Source: an uncultured Bacteroidota bacterium (GTDB lineage Bacteria > Bacteroidota > Bacteroidia > UBA7662). From it: DNA of 13,753 bases. The DNA is taken from the NCBI GenBank assembly GCA_903856555.1, contig CAIOCC010000127.1:1-13753 (forward strand), given 5' to 3'. The number at the start of each line of letters is the position of its first letter. Position 1 is the first letter of the stretch. The position numbers and the translations under genes were made by a program. Below are positions 1 to 8,588 of this stretch, in pieces. The notes below the pieces were generated by a model. The model searched no databases. It was not told where the DNA came from and saw only the letters and a program-made list of their open reading frames with translations.

Positions 1-1359
1 ACCAAGTTGGGAATCGGTGACGGTACCTTGGCTCATATTCCTTGGTTGCAGGAAATGCCGGATCCTCTAACCAAGGCTTGTTGGGATAATTACTTGATGG
101 TATCCATGGTCACGGCCCAAAACAAAGGGCTCAAAGACGGGGATGTCGTCCGTCTGATGGCCGATGGGGTGGAGCAGGAGATGCCGGTCTTGGTTCAACC
201 TGGACTTTTTGCCGATACCTATGCCTTGGCTATTGGGTACGGTCAGCAACATGCCGGGAAGGCCGGTACCGGGGTCGGCGTAAATGCAGCGCCTTATGTA
301 CGCTCTGCGGGATTCGTTCAAGTCCGTTCCTTGGAGAAAACAGGGGAGACCTACGCTATTGCCCAGACCCAAACCCATCACACCATCGAAGGCCGTTTGC
401 ATGTCAAAGAAACGACCTTGGCTGAATACGCAGCCAATCCGGCTTCTGGCAATGTGCGTCCCTATGTTTCGGTACGTCAAGAAGACGGCTCCACCAAGAA
501 AGTTTACCCTGGGATTTCCCGCGATGCCATCACCCTTTGGCAAAAGAGGGACTACGAAGGGCATCATTGGGCCATGGCCATTGACTTGAATGCCTGCACC
601 GGTTGCGGTTCCTGCGTTGTTAGTTGTCAAGTGGAGAACAATGTTCCGGTTGTCGGCAAACAAGAAGTACTCAATCGCCGCGAAATGCATTGGATACGAA
701 TTGACCGTTACTACAATTTTGATAACCAAGGGGAAGGCGAGCAGACGCGTCGAATCAATACCGAAAACGACTACGATTCCATCAACAAGCCGGATCAGGT
801 TTCTGTCCTATTCCAGCCCATTATGTGTCATCAATGCGACAACGCTCCCTGTGAGACGGTTTGTCCGGTTTTGGCAACGGTTCACAGTTCCGAGGGTTTG
901 AACCAGATGGTTTACAATCGTTGTGTTGGAACACGTTATTGCGCCAACAACTGCCCCTACAAAGTCCGTCGCTTTAACTGGTTCTCGTATATTGACAATC
1001 CTCAGTTCTACAACAACCCGGCGCAGACCGACCTGGGTCGTATGGTCCTCAACCCGGATGTAACGGTGAGAGCCCGCGGTGTGATGGAAAAATGCACCTT
1101 CTGTGTGCAGCGGATTCAGGCCGGAAAATTGGATGGAAAACGAAAAGGCATGCGTCCGGTGGATGGTAGCATCCAAACCGCCTGTCAGCAGTCTTGCCCA
1201 GCCGGTGCCATCGTTTTTGGTGATTTGAACGATCCCCAAAGCGAAGTATCCCGCCTCTTCCTCAACGAACGTACCTACGGCGTTGTCGAAGAACTCAACG
1301 TGTTGCCTTCGGTCAATTTCTTAACCAAAGTCCGTAACACGACGCCCCTGCAGGCCTAA
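1..1359 (+). CDS. actB: ACIII iron-sulfur subunit ActB, 5'-truncated by window edge
   Basis: The frame is open from base 1 (452 codons plus TAA). The TTG at base 7 is not a convincing start; the real start lies upstream, since ActB is normally about 1000 residues. Residues about 25-105 resemble the end of a molybdopterin-oxidoreductase-like domain. From about 190 follows a DmsB/PsrB-like ferredoxin domain. Visible cysteines (window numbering): C199, C202, C205, C209; C276, C279, C284, C288; C308, C314, C318; C365, C368, C395, C399. Fifteen cysteines fit three [4Fe-4S] clusters and one [3Fe-4S] cluster, as known for ACIII. ActB lies on the periplasmic side and relays electrons from quinol (ActC) towards the c-type haems. 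actC follows after 68 bases. Identification is strong because the fused layout and the next four genes all match ACIII. Confidence 0.95.
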   Translation, partial: TKLGIGDGTLAHIPWLQEMPDPLTKACWDNYLMVSMVTAQNKGLKDGDVVRLMADGVEQEMPVLVQPGLFADTYALAIGYGQQHAGKAGTGVGVNAAPYVRSAGFVQVRSLEKTGETYAIAQTQTHHTIEGRLHVKETTLAEYAANPASGNVRPYVSVRQEDGSTKKVYPGISRDAITLWQKRDYEGHHWAMAIDLNACTGCGSCVVSCQVENNVPVVGKQEVLNRREMHWIRIDRYYNFDNQGEGEQTRRINTENDYDSINKPDQVSVLFQPIMCHQCDNAPCETVCPVLATVHSSEGLNQMVYNRCVGTRYCANNCPYKVRRFNWFSYIDNPQFYNNPAQTDLGRMVLNPDVTVRARGVMEKCTFCVQRIQAGKLDGKRKGMRPVDGSIQTACQQSCPAGAIVFGDLNDPQSEVSRLFLNERTYGVVEELNVLPSVNFLTKVRNTTPLQA

Positions 1360-1427
1360 GGCTGTTCCTTTTAACGCTTCGATATTCCCAACCCGCGATA
1401 ATTCACGACCGGTTTAACAGAAAACCT

Positions 1428-2849
1428 ATGTTCGAATCCCCTACACGAAGACCTCTGATCACTGGGAAAACATCCTATACCCAAATCACCGAGGATATTA
1501 TCAAACCCATCGAGGCCAAACCTACCAAATGGTGGTACCTCGGATTTACCGTTTCCTTGGCGGCCCTGGGCCTCTGGCTGGTATCGGTCACCTACCTGCT
1601 TTTTACGGGGGTAGGGGTTTGGGGTTTGAACAAGACGGTGGATTGGGGTTGGGACATCACCAATTTCGTATGGTGGGTGGGTATCGGCCACGCCGGCACC
1701 CTGATCTCGGCGGTTCTTCTTTTGTTCCGCCAAAAATGGAGAACGGCCGTTAACCGTTCCGCCGAGGCCATGACCATTTTTGCGGTCGTTTGTGCGGGTT
1801 CCTACCCGCTCCTGCATGCCGGACGGCCTTGGTTGATTTATTGGGTATTCCCCCTGCCCAATACCTACGGTTCGCTTTGGTCCAATTTTAACTCACCCTT
1901 GCTTTGGGACGTTTTTGCGATCTCAACCTATCTCACCGTTTCCTTGGTTTTCTGGTATGTTGGATTGATTCCTGATTTGGCCACGATCCGCGACCGGGCT
2001 GTGGGCATTCGTCGCAAAATCTACGGATTGATGAGTTTTGGCTGGAATGGTTCTGCTAAGGGATGGCAGCGTTTTGAGAGTGTGTCTTTGATTCTGGCCG
2101 GTCTTTCGACGCCGCTGGTTCTTTCGGTTCACACCATTGTATCCTTCGACTTTGCGACTTCCGTCATTCCAGGCTGGCATACCACGATTTTCCCCCCTTA
2201 TTTCGTTGCAGGTGCGGTCTTCTCTGGCTTTGCCATGGTTCAGACCCTCTTGATTATTATGCGCAAATCGATGCGCTTGGAGCAGTACATCACCTTGAAC
2301 CATATCGACGTGATGAACAAAATTATTTTGGTGACCGGTTCCATCGTTGGTTCGGCCTACATCACTGAATTCTTTATCGCTTGGTATTCAGCGGTGCCTT
2401 ACGAACAGTACGCTTTTGCCAACCGTATGTTCGGTCCTTACTGGTGGGCTTATTGGACCATGATGACTTGCAATGTGATTACCCCTCAATTGTTTTGGTC
2501 TCGTAAACTGCGTCGCTCGCTGACCGCCTCTTTCATCATTTCGATTTTCGTGAATATCGGGATGTGGTTTGAGCGATTTGTGATCATCGTTACATCCCTA
2601 CACCGGGATTACCTCCCGTCGTCCTGGTTGATGTATTCCCCTTCTTGGGTCGAAATCTGCATGTACATTGGCTCCCTCGGGTTGTTCTTTACCTTGTTCT
2701 TCCTCTTCGCCAAATTCCTTCCGGTGATCGCCGTGGCCGAGGTAAAGTCCATCTACAAGACCTCTTCCGAAGAAGAAATAGCCAAAACGGCTGCCAAAGA
2801 GGGGCTCGATTTACGCGAGGCCCATGCCCATACCCAAGGCGCCCATTAA
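1428..2849 (+). CDS. actC: ACIII quinol-binding membrane subunit ActC (NrfD/PsrC family)
   Basis: This 473-residue polytopic membrane protein has the length and hydrophobic pattern of NrfD/PsrC-type subunits. The first transmembrane helix is at about residues 37-60, and the family-typical stretch with GIGHAGT is at residues 85-91, followed by further helices to about residue 440. The soluble N-terminus (TSYTQITEDIIKPIE) is typical of ActC. In the family this subunit holds the quinol site and anchors ActB. The ATG at 1428 is chosen because it gives the usual N-terminus. No Shine-Dalgarno sequence is seen upstream, as is common in Bacteroidota. The C-terminus is charged and ends in a His-rich tail. 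Gaps of 68 bases to actB and 39 bases to actD contain no recognisable terminator, so the genes are probably co-transcribed. Confidence 0.95.
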   Translation: MFESPTRRPLITGKTSYTQITEDIIKPIEAKPTKWWYLGFTVSLAALGLWLVSVTYLLFTGVGVWGLNKTVDWGWDITNFVWWVGIGHAGTLISAVLLLFRQKWRTAVNRSAEAMTIFAVVCAGSYPLLHAGRPWLIYWVFPLPNTYGSLWSNFNSPLLWDVFAISTYLTVSLVFWYVGLIPDLATIRDRAVGIRRKIYGLMSFGWNGSAKGWQRFESVSLILAGLSTPLVLSVHTIVSFDFATSVIPGWHTTIFPPYFVAGAVFSGFAMVQTLLIIMRKSMRLEQYITLNHIDVMNKIILVTGSIVGSAYITEFFIAWYSAVPYEQYAFANRMFGPYWWAYWTMMTCNVITPQLFWSRKLRRSLTASFIISIFVNIGMWFERFVIIVTSLHRDYLPSSWLMYSPSWVEICMYIGSLGLFFTLFFLFAKFLPVIAVAEVKSIYKTSSEEEIAKTAAKEGLDLREAHAHTQGAH

Positions 2850-2888
2850 TTCAATACTCGATTCCAACAGACCCTGCCAACGAACGCT

Positions 2889-3401
2889 ATGACCAAGAAA
2901 TACATCCTGGGCTTGTTTCGCGACGAAGAGCCCTTGCTCCACGCGGTACACGAACTCCGCAAGGAGGGTAACAAGATTCACGAGGTTTATACCCCGTTCC
3001 CGGTCCACGGTTTGGATGAAGCCTTGGGCTACAGGCGGAGCCGATTGCCACGGGCTGCTTTTCTTTTTGGTTGCCTTGGGGGTACCCTTGGTTTGAGCAT
3101 GCAGGCCTGGATGCTGGGCGTTGATTGGCCCATGAACATCGGGGGCAAACCGGCCTTGGCTTGGGTGGATTTTGTACCGGTCACTTTCGAATTAACCGTT
3201 TTGATTACCGCCCTCGGTATGGTCGCTACTTATTTGGTTTCGTCCAATTTTATCCCGGGCAATGAACCCAAAATGCCGGATCCGCGCATCACATCGGATG
3301 TTTTTTGTATCGCTATTCCCGTTGAGGGTGCCTCGGCTACGGTCGGGTCACGTCTTCGTCAATTGGGTGCCGAAGTCCAGGAAAAGGAAGTTGAACTATG
3401 A
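2889..3401 (+). CDS. actD: ACIII membrane subunit ActD (DUF3341)
   Basis: A 170-residue protein whose N-terminal cytoplasmic-type domain (about residues 1-52) begins with the DUF3341-like pattern KYILGLFRDEEPLLHAV. Two transmembrane helices follow at about residues 56-78 and 98-120, then a short soluble tail. Length, topology and position between actC and actE match ActD of ACIII. ActD is a structural subunit without redox cofactors, and no cofactor ligands are seen here. Its TGA stop overlaps the actE start (ATGA at 3398-3401), which suggests translational coupling and fixed stoichiometry with ActE. Confidence 0.93.
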   Translation: MTKKYILGLFRDEEPLLHAVHELRKEGNKIHEVYTPFPVHGLDEALGYRRSRLPRAAFLFGCLGGTLGLSMQAWMLGVDWPMNIGGKPALAWVDFVPVTFELTVLITALGMVATYLVSSNFIPGNEPKMPDPRITSDVFCIAIPVEGASATVGSRLRQLGAEVQEKEVEL

Positions 3402-4024
3402 ACGAATTGAACATGCGACCTACTACGTTTCTAAACGCTTTATGGCTGGGTCTGGGTCTCTGGGCTTTTGCTTCTTGTGCCTTGATCGAAGACAAGAAAG
3501 AGCCAGGATGGGAATACGCTCCTCAGATGTATGTCTCCACCCCTTACGAGCCTTATTCACAGGTAACCAAGAATACCATCAACGCCGATGGTAAAAACAT
3601 GCGGGCTCCGGCACCCGGAACCATTGCTCGCAATGGGCTGGGATACGATAACACTGTATTGGAGCTGATGCACAATTACCCCATCGGACGGGATAGCGTG
3701 GATTACGCTGGTAAAGTCCTCCGCAATCCCCTCGATAGTCGCGATACGACCTTGCTCGCCGAAGGAAAATACCTATACGGCGTGTATTGTGCTCCTTGCC
3801 ATGGGGCTGAAGGCAACGGTCAGGGGAAGGTGGGGCAGATCTACGCCGGGGTTCCCAATTACAAGGATTCCCGCATACCCGGCCTGCCATCGGGTCATAT
3901 TTACCATGTCATCACCTTGGGCAAGAATCGAATGTGGGGGTTGGGATCCCAAATCCGTCCCGAGGATCGTTGGAAGATTGTACTGTATGTCAATCAATTA
4001 AGAGGTTACCAGGAGCCTTCCTAA
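3398..4024 (+). CDS. actE: ACIII mono-haem cytochrome c lipoprotein ActE
   Basis: The protein has 208 residues. It starts with a lipoprotein signal: hydrophobic residues about 11-26 and a lipobox FASC with the lipidated Cys at 27. A single haem-c motif CAPCH lies at residues 131-135, and the likely distal ligand is M179 in the NRMWGLGSQI segment near the C-terminus. It is therefore a periplasm-facing, membrane-anchored cytochrome c that takes electrons from ActB or the ActA pentahaem subunit. The start at 3398 overlaps the actD stop by 4 bases; a second ATG in frame (residue 6, base 3413) is a possible alternative and would leave the lipobox intact. The segment before the haem domain (MYVSTPYEPYSQ) is typical of ActE. 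Confidence 0.93.
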   Translation: MNELNMRPTTFLNALWLGLGLWAFASCALIEDKKEPGWEYAPQMYVSTPYEPYSQVTKNTINADGKNMRAPAPGTIARNGLGYDNTVLELMHNYPIGRDSVDYAGKVLRNPLDSRDTTLLAEGKYLYGVYCAPCHGAEGNGQGKVGQIYAGVPNYKDSRIPGLPSGHIYHVITLGKNRMWGLGSQIRPEDRWKIVLYVNQLRGYQEPS

Positions 4025-4071
4025 GGGGGGCTTTGTTGAATTGTTTTTGGTGTTACTAACTAGATAAAGAA

Positions 4072-5307
4072 ATGGGTTCTCATCACGCCGCAGAAATCAA
4101 AGAAGAGCGCTTTGCTCCTTCCTCTCGCTTGACCAATATCATCCGACTCCTGATAGGGGTGGGTGTTGTTACGATTGCTGCCGGGCTTTATACCGACGGG
4201 CATCGTTTTTGGGCTAATTACCTGTTGAACAATTGGTTCTTCTTGGGTCTTTCCCTGGCGGGGGTTCTTTTTGTTTCGATTCAGTCGGTCAGCAATGCGG
4301 CTTGGTCTTTGGGTTATCGTCGGATTGCCGAAGCGATGGGGGCCTATCTTCCTTGGGCTTTTGCAGGCTTTGCGGTTTTGATGATTTCAACATCGATGCA
4401 TTGGAATCACTTGTACCATTGGGCCCATCACGGGATTGCCGAAGAATTTCTTGAGGGGGGTCAGCCCAATCCTGAATACGATCCCATCATTGCTGCCAAA
4501 GTTCCTTATCTTAATGTTCCTTTTATGGCGGCCCGGATGGCGGTCTTTTTTGGTCTTTGGATTCTTTTGTACAGGGCCATTCGCAAGCAATCCACTTTGG
4601 AGGACCAAGAAGGTGGACTGTTACGAATTCGTCGCATCAAAACCCTGGCCTCTATTTTTCTCCCCGTCTTTGCGGTTACCTGGGCGATGAGCACTTGGGA
4701 TTATATCATGTCGGTTGATACCCATTGGTATTCGACCATTTTTTGGGTGTATCACTTTGCAGCGGCTTGGGTTGCAGCCCTTTCGTTCATGGCCATTGTG
4801 GCGGTCTTACTCAAGAAAGCAGGTTATTTGCCTCACCTCAATGATAACCACCTGCACGATTTGGGTAAGTTTATGTTTGCCTTCTCCATCTTTTGGGCCT
4901 ATATCTGGGTTTCGCAGTTTTTGTTGATTTATTATGCCAACATTCCCGAAGAGACGATTTATTTTCAGGAACGCTTGGAACATTTTAAGGTTCCGTTTTT
5001 TGTGAACGTGGCCGTCAATTTTGTGTTACCGTTCTTTTTGCTCATGGCGCGGGGCTCGAAGCGTCAGGGCAATTACCTGATGGCGGTAGCGATTCTCTTG
5101 ATTGCTGGTAAATACCTCGATTTGTATCTGGGTGTGATGCCAGGAACCATTGGTGGACATGCCCATTTTGGATGGATGGAGATCGGGATGTTTGCGGGTT
5201 ACGCTGGTTTGTTCCTTTGGGTTGTAACCCGTGCTTTGGCCTCTGCTTCGCTGATCCAGCACAAGCATCCCTACATCAAAGAATACGCAACGCACGAGGT
5301 GATGTAA
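4072..5307 (+). CDS. actF: ACIII membrane subunit ActF (second NrfD-like/quinone-binding-type subunit)
   Basis: This 411-residue polytopic membrane protein comes 47 bases after actE. Its first helices are at about residues 22-40 and 53-72, and the hydrophobic pattern continues to about residue 395. It carries the His-rich segment SMHWNHLYHWAHHG typical of ActF. ActF is paralogous in fold to ActC but is not thought to be the main quinol site; database names often call it the quinone-binding subunit 2. The ATG at 4072 follows an A-rich leader (AGATAAAGAA), the usual weak start context in Bacteroidota. It is the last respiratory gene here: cytochrome oxidase genes that often follow ACIII clusters do not appear before the unrelated sugar operon begins. 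Confidence 0.92.
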   Translation: MGSHHAAEIKEERFAPSSRLTNIIRLLIGVGVVTIAAGLYTDGHRFWANYLLNNWFFLGLSLAGVLFVSIQSVSNAAWSLGYRRIAEAMGAYLPWAFAGFAVLMISTSMHWNHLYHWAHHGIAEEFLEGGQPNPEYDPIIAAKVPYLNVPFMAARMAVFFGLWILLYRAIRKQSTLEDQEGGLLRIRRIKTLASIFLPVFAVTWAMSTWDYIMSVDTHWYSTIFWVYHFAAAWVAALSFMAIVAVLLKKAGYLPHLNDNHLHDLGKFMFAFSIFWAYIWVSQFLLIYYANIPEETIYFQERLEHFKVPFFVNVAVNFVLPFFLLMARGSKRQGNYLMAVAILLIAGKYLDLYLGVMPGTIGGHAHFGWMEIGMFAGYAGLFLWVVTRALASASLIQHKHPYIKEYATHEVM

Positions 5308-5368
5308 ACGCCCTTTAGGGTCCTTTTTCGGCCCTCTTTGTTGCTATATTCGTTCAAATCTAGCAACC
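5308..5368 (+). promoter_or_regulatory. Intergenic gap between respiratory and glycan operons; weak promoter candidate
   Basis: This 61-base gap is the only functional boundary in the window. TATATTCG at 5345-5352 resembles the Bacteroidota -7 element TAnnTTTG with one mismatch. There is no good TTTG/TTG at the expected -33 distance; only a T-run at 5324-5328 lies nearby. The short palindrome CCCTTTAGGG (5311-5320) and the T-run after it could give a very weak terminator. Both readings are tentative. Confidence 0.25.
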
Positions 5369-6886
5369 ATGCCAAATCTAATGAACGGTCCCCGGAGGTC
5401 TCCATCGGTATCAACCTTGGGATCAGCTTCCGGAAATGCCTTGTCAACTCCATGGCGTTCCTTTTTGACCTTGATCGGGGTCTTCTTCTTTTGGGGTTTT
5501 GTGGCGGCTTCCAACGATATCCTCATTCCTGTTTTCAAGCAGGCCTTGAATTTGGAGCAGGCCCAAAGCCAGATGATTTCCTTTGCTTTTTATGTGGCCT
5601 ATACACTTGGTTCCTTGTTGTATCTGGGAGCATCTTCCTTGTGGTCAGGTCCAGGTCACGATGATTTGATTAGCCGTTGGGGCTATTCCAAGGCCTTGTC
5701 AATTGGATTGTTGATTTCGGCTGTTGGAACGTTGTTGTTTATTCCTGCAGCGGACCAGGCATCCTTTCCTCTACTCTTAGCTGGATTAATGGTCGTGGGT
5801 TTGGGATTCAGTTTGCAACAAACCGTCGCAAATCCCTTGGTCCTATTAATGGGGCCGGCCAAAGATGGGTCTCAAAGACTCAGTTTGGCAGGGGGCATTA
5901 ACAACCTTGGTACGACCTTGGGTCCCTTGCTGGTGAGTTATGCCATTTTTGGCCCGATGGGTGGAGAGGGCAGCACTGCAAATACATCGTCCGCGGTGAT
6001 GGATTTGTCAGCTGTCAAAACCCCCTACATGGTCCTGGGTGCCTTGTTCACGTTGGCGGCCTTGGTTTTCTATTTTAAAGACTTAGGGAGACCTACTCCG
6101 TCCGGTTCAGCCATAGGAGCTTCGGATGAAGGTAAACGTGTTTTTGCCCTGCCTCAGGTATGGGGTGGGATGATCGCGATTTTTTTGTACGTGGGGGTGG
6201 AGGTGGCCACTGCTTCCAACCTACCCGAATACCTCCGGGCAGAACTGAACCTTCCGGTTGAATCTTTTGCCCCGTACGTTGCCTTGTTCTGGGCGAGCCT
6301 TATGATCGGTCGCTGGACCGGTACCGCCGCGATGGTTCAGCAGGGGATCCTGGGTCTGAGTACCGCCGCTTCCAGGACCCTCATGCGCTTGGTTTTGCCT
6401 ACCGCCGCCTTTGCGGTTTATATGCTGGTGACTGCCTTAGGAGGACACGATCCATTCGAGCATTTGGCGTTCTTGCCTGCTTTGGTGGTTTTGGTATTGG
6501 CCGATGCTATTAGCGGTGGAAAGGCCGAGCGTCAATTGGCGTTGTATGCCGGCTTGGGAATGGTGAGTTTGGTGGTCGGTATGTTGGCCCCTCCTCAAGT
6601 GGGTGTTTATGCGTTGACGGCGGTGGGGCTCTTTTGTAGTACCCTGTGGCCCTGCATTTTTGATTTATCCCTCCGGGGTGTTGGGTCGGCTACGACCAAG
6701 GTGTCTTCGGCCCTCATCATGATGATCATGGGTGGAGGTTTTGTCTCGGTTTTGCAAGGTTATTTGGCAGATACGCCCTCGGTGGGAATTCGAGGGTCCT
6801 TTTGGGTGGGCGTTGTTTGCTTTGCCTACCTTGCTTTTTATGCGTTGGTTCTGGGGAAGCCCCGAAACACAGCGACCGTATCATGA
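5369..6886 (+). CDS. Sugar MFS transporter, FHS/FucP family (probably GlcNAc, mannose or a related monosaccharide)
   Basis: A 505-residue inner-membrane permease with about 12 transmembrane helices. Family marks are FFWGFVAASNDILIPVFKQA (about residues 40-59) and GLGFSLQQTVANPLV (in the first half), which match the fucose/glucose/galactose:H+ symporter group that includes FucP and NagP-type carriers. The N-terminal 28 residues are polar. The start at 5369 is the first ATG after the intergenic gap; M5 is an alternative. Its TGA overlaps the GH20 start by 4 bases (ATGA, 6883-6886), so it is coupled to the glycosidases. Substrate is inferred from context only: the operon should release GlcNAc and mannose. 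The annotation as FHS family is firm; the substrate is not. Confidence 0.88.
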   Translation: MPNLMNGPRRSPSVSTLGSASGNALSTPWRSFLTLIGVFFFWGFVAASNDILIPVFKQALNLEQAQSQMISFAFYVAYTLGSLLYLGASSLWSGPGHDDLISRWGYSKALSIGLLISAVGTLLFIPAADQASFPLLLAGLMVVGLGFSLQQTVANPLVLLMGPAKDGSQRLSLAGGINNLGTTLGPLLVSYAIFGPMGGEGSTANTSSAVMDLSAVKTPYMVLGALFTLAALVFYFKDLGRPTPSGSAIGASDEGKRVFALPQVWGGMIAIFLYVGVEVATASNLPEYLRAELNLPVESFAPYVALFWASLMIGRWTGTAAMVQQGILGLSTAASRTLMRLVLPTAAFAVYMLVTALGGHDPFEHLAFLPALVVLVLADAISGGKAERQLALYAGLGMVSLVVGMLAPPQVGVYALTAVGLFCSTLWPCIFDLSLRGVGSATTKVSSALIMMIMGGGFVSVLQGYLADTPSVGIRGSFWVGVVCFAYLAFYALVLGKPRNTATVS

Positions 6887-8574
6887 ACAAATTCCAGGGA
6901 CCCAATCGAAGTTTGGTCCTGATCTTGTTGGGTGTGTTGTGGGGGTGGAATACGGCGAGCGCGTATCCATGGATTCCCTTGCCCGCCCATCATCGTTACC
7001 TCAACACAACAATGCCGGTTCCGGGTTCGGGCCTACAGGTGGATTACCGAATGCGGGATTGGCAGGTTCAAGCCGAAAGTTGGCTGCAGGAAATCCAACA
7101 GCTCAGTCTCTCATGGAATGCCGGCCCTCCCTTGCGTATACGGGTGGATAGCTTGGGTCCCGAAGATGCGGTGAACCTGATGGAGTTAGGCATAACAACA
7201 GATTGGCAATGGGACGAAGCCTATGTTTTGGTTCTTGCAGAGGGAACGGCGACCCTTCGGGCTCAGTCACCCAAAGGTTTCTTTTACGCGACCCGGACCT
7301 TACTCCAAATGTTGGAATCGGATTCCATTCGAGCCACGGGTTCCCTGCCGGCGGTCATGGTTTGGGATTTTCCCCGTTTTGCGTGGAGAGGGATGCACCT
7401 GGATGTCGCGCGGCATTTTTGGGAACCCGACAAAATTCAGCAATACCTGAATTGGATGGCCCGTTACAAAATGAACGTCTTTCATTGGCATTTGACCGAT
7501 GACCAGGGTTGGCGATTGGAAATACCAGAATTCCCCGGCCTGACCAAGGTATCCGCCTGGCGTTCGGCCACCCTGCGGGGTCGCCCGGTGGATGTGGAGG
7601 ATTCCCTTCTGTATCGCCATCAACAACACGGCGGCTACTACACCGAGGCCGAGGTACGGGCCTTGGTTCGTTACGCCGATTCCTTGGGAATTCGTGTGGT
7701 CCCCGAAATCGAAATGCCAGGTCATGCCAGAGCCGCTTTGGCCGCCTATCCAGCCCTTTCGTGCCGGGCCGATTCCCAAGGGGTCCCAGGGCATTGGGGT
7801 GTCTTTGAGGACGTGTTTTGTGCCGGCAACGAAGCAACCCTTGAGTTTTTGACCCAAGTATTGGATCATGTTTGTCGAATTTTCCCCGATTCCGTTGTCC
7901 ATCTAGGGGGGGATGAATGCCCCAAAACCCGATGGGAGGCCTGCCCCCTGTGTCAGCAACGCATGCGGTCCTTGGATCTACCGGACGCCCATGCCTTGCA
8001 ATCGTGGTTCATGTCCCGCATGATTCAGCATTTGGCGTCCCAAGGCAAATCGGCCATCGGATGGGACGAGATTCTGGAAGGAGGATTGCCCGAGGGAGCC
8101 GCCGTCATGAGCTGGCGCGGCACCGAAGGGGGCAAAGCCGCCGCAAGGGCCGGCCATTCAGTGGTCATGAGTCCAGGCAAACCTTGTTACCTCGACCATT
8201 ACCAACACGATGGACCCGATGAACCCTTGGCCATTGGTGGGATGAATCGCTTGGAGGACGTCTATACCTACGAGCCGGTGCCGGCTGATTTGGAGTCAGG
8301 AGCAGTCGTGTGGATTCAAGGAGCCCAGGGCAATGTTTGGACCGAATACATGACTTCATGGGACAAGGTTGAATACATGGTCATGCCGAGGATGACCGCG
8401 TTGGCCGAGGTCTTGTGGTCGCCTGCCTTGAACAGAACGGTGGGCAGAGGACGCACCTATGAACATTTCCGCGATCGTTTGCGCAGCCATGCCGGATGGA
8501 TGGCTCGCCAAGGATTGCATTTTGCGCCGCATGGTTGGGATCCCACCGTGCTGCCGGAACGACCTTCGAATTAG
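6883..8574 (+). CDS. Exported beta-N-acetylhexosaminidase, GH20
   Basis: 563 residues. The start at 6883 is preferred over the upstream in-frame codons because it overlaps the transporter stop (ATGA) and directly begins a signal peptide (hydrophobic residues about 10-20, cleavage likely after ASA at residue 27). A GH20b-like N-terminal domain spans about 30-160, then the GH20 TIM barrel. Seen motifs: WRGMHLD with substrate-binding Arg169, HWHLTDDQGW from His201, EMPGHA, the catalytic pair Asp344-Glu345 in GGDE, and GNVWTEYM near the end. In GH20 the Asp orients the 2-acetamido group and the Glu is the acid/base in substrate-assisted catalysis. It would remove terminal beta-GlcNAc, here most simply the outer residue of the chitobiose core. 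The gene is followed after 14 bases by glycosylasparaginase. Confidence 0.95.
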   Translation: MNKFQGPNRSLVLILLGVLWGWNTASAYPWIPLPAHHRYLNTTMPVPGSGLQVDYRMRDWQVQAESWLQEIQQLSLSWNAGPPLRIRVDSLGPEDAVNLMELGITTDWQWDEAYVLVLAEGTATLRAQSPKGFFYATRTLLQMLESDSIRATGSLPAVMVWDFPRFAWRGMHLDVARHFWEPDKIQQYLNWMARYKMNVFHWHLTDDQGWRLEIPEFPGLTKVSAWRSATLRGRPVDVEDSLLYRHQQHGGYYTEAEVRALVRYADSLGIRVVPEIEMPGHARAALAAYPALSCRADSQGVPGHWGVFEDVFCAGNEATLEFLTQVLDHVCRIFPDSVVHLGGDECPKTRWEACPLCQQRMRSLDLPDAHALQSWFMSRMIQHLASQGKSAIGWDEILEGGLPEGAAVMSWRGTEGGKAAARAGHSVVMSPGKPCYLDHYQHDGPDEPLAIGGMNRLEDVYTYEPVPADLESGAVVWIQGAQGNVWTEYMTSWDKVEYMVMPRMTALAEVLWSPALNRTVGRGRTYEHFRDRLRSHAGWMARQGLHFAPHGWDPTVLPERPSN

Positions 8575-8588
8575 CTCCATTGATTGTT

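Noticed and set aside
4014..4050. Possible terminator after actE (CCTT/AAGG stem followed by T-rich sequence).
   Set aside because: The stem is only about 4 bp before a bulge, and actF belongs to the same complex 47 bases downstream.
6802..6882. Longer start for the GH20 gene at 6802.
   Set aside because: It would overlap the transporter by 85 bases and put 27 residues ahead of a good signal peptide; the ATGA overlap at 6883 is the natural start.
8496..8588. Longer start for glycosylasparaginase at 8496.
   Set aside because: It would overlap the GH20 C-terminus and bury the Tat motif 31 residues inside; ATG 8589 puts MKRRDFIK at the N-terminus.
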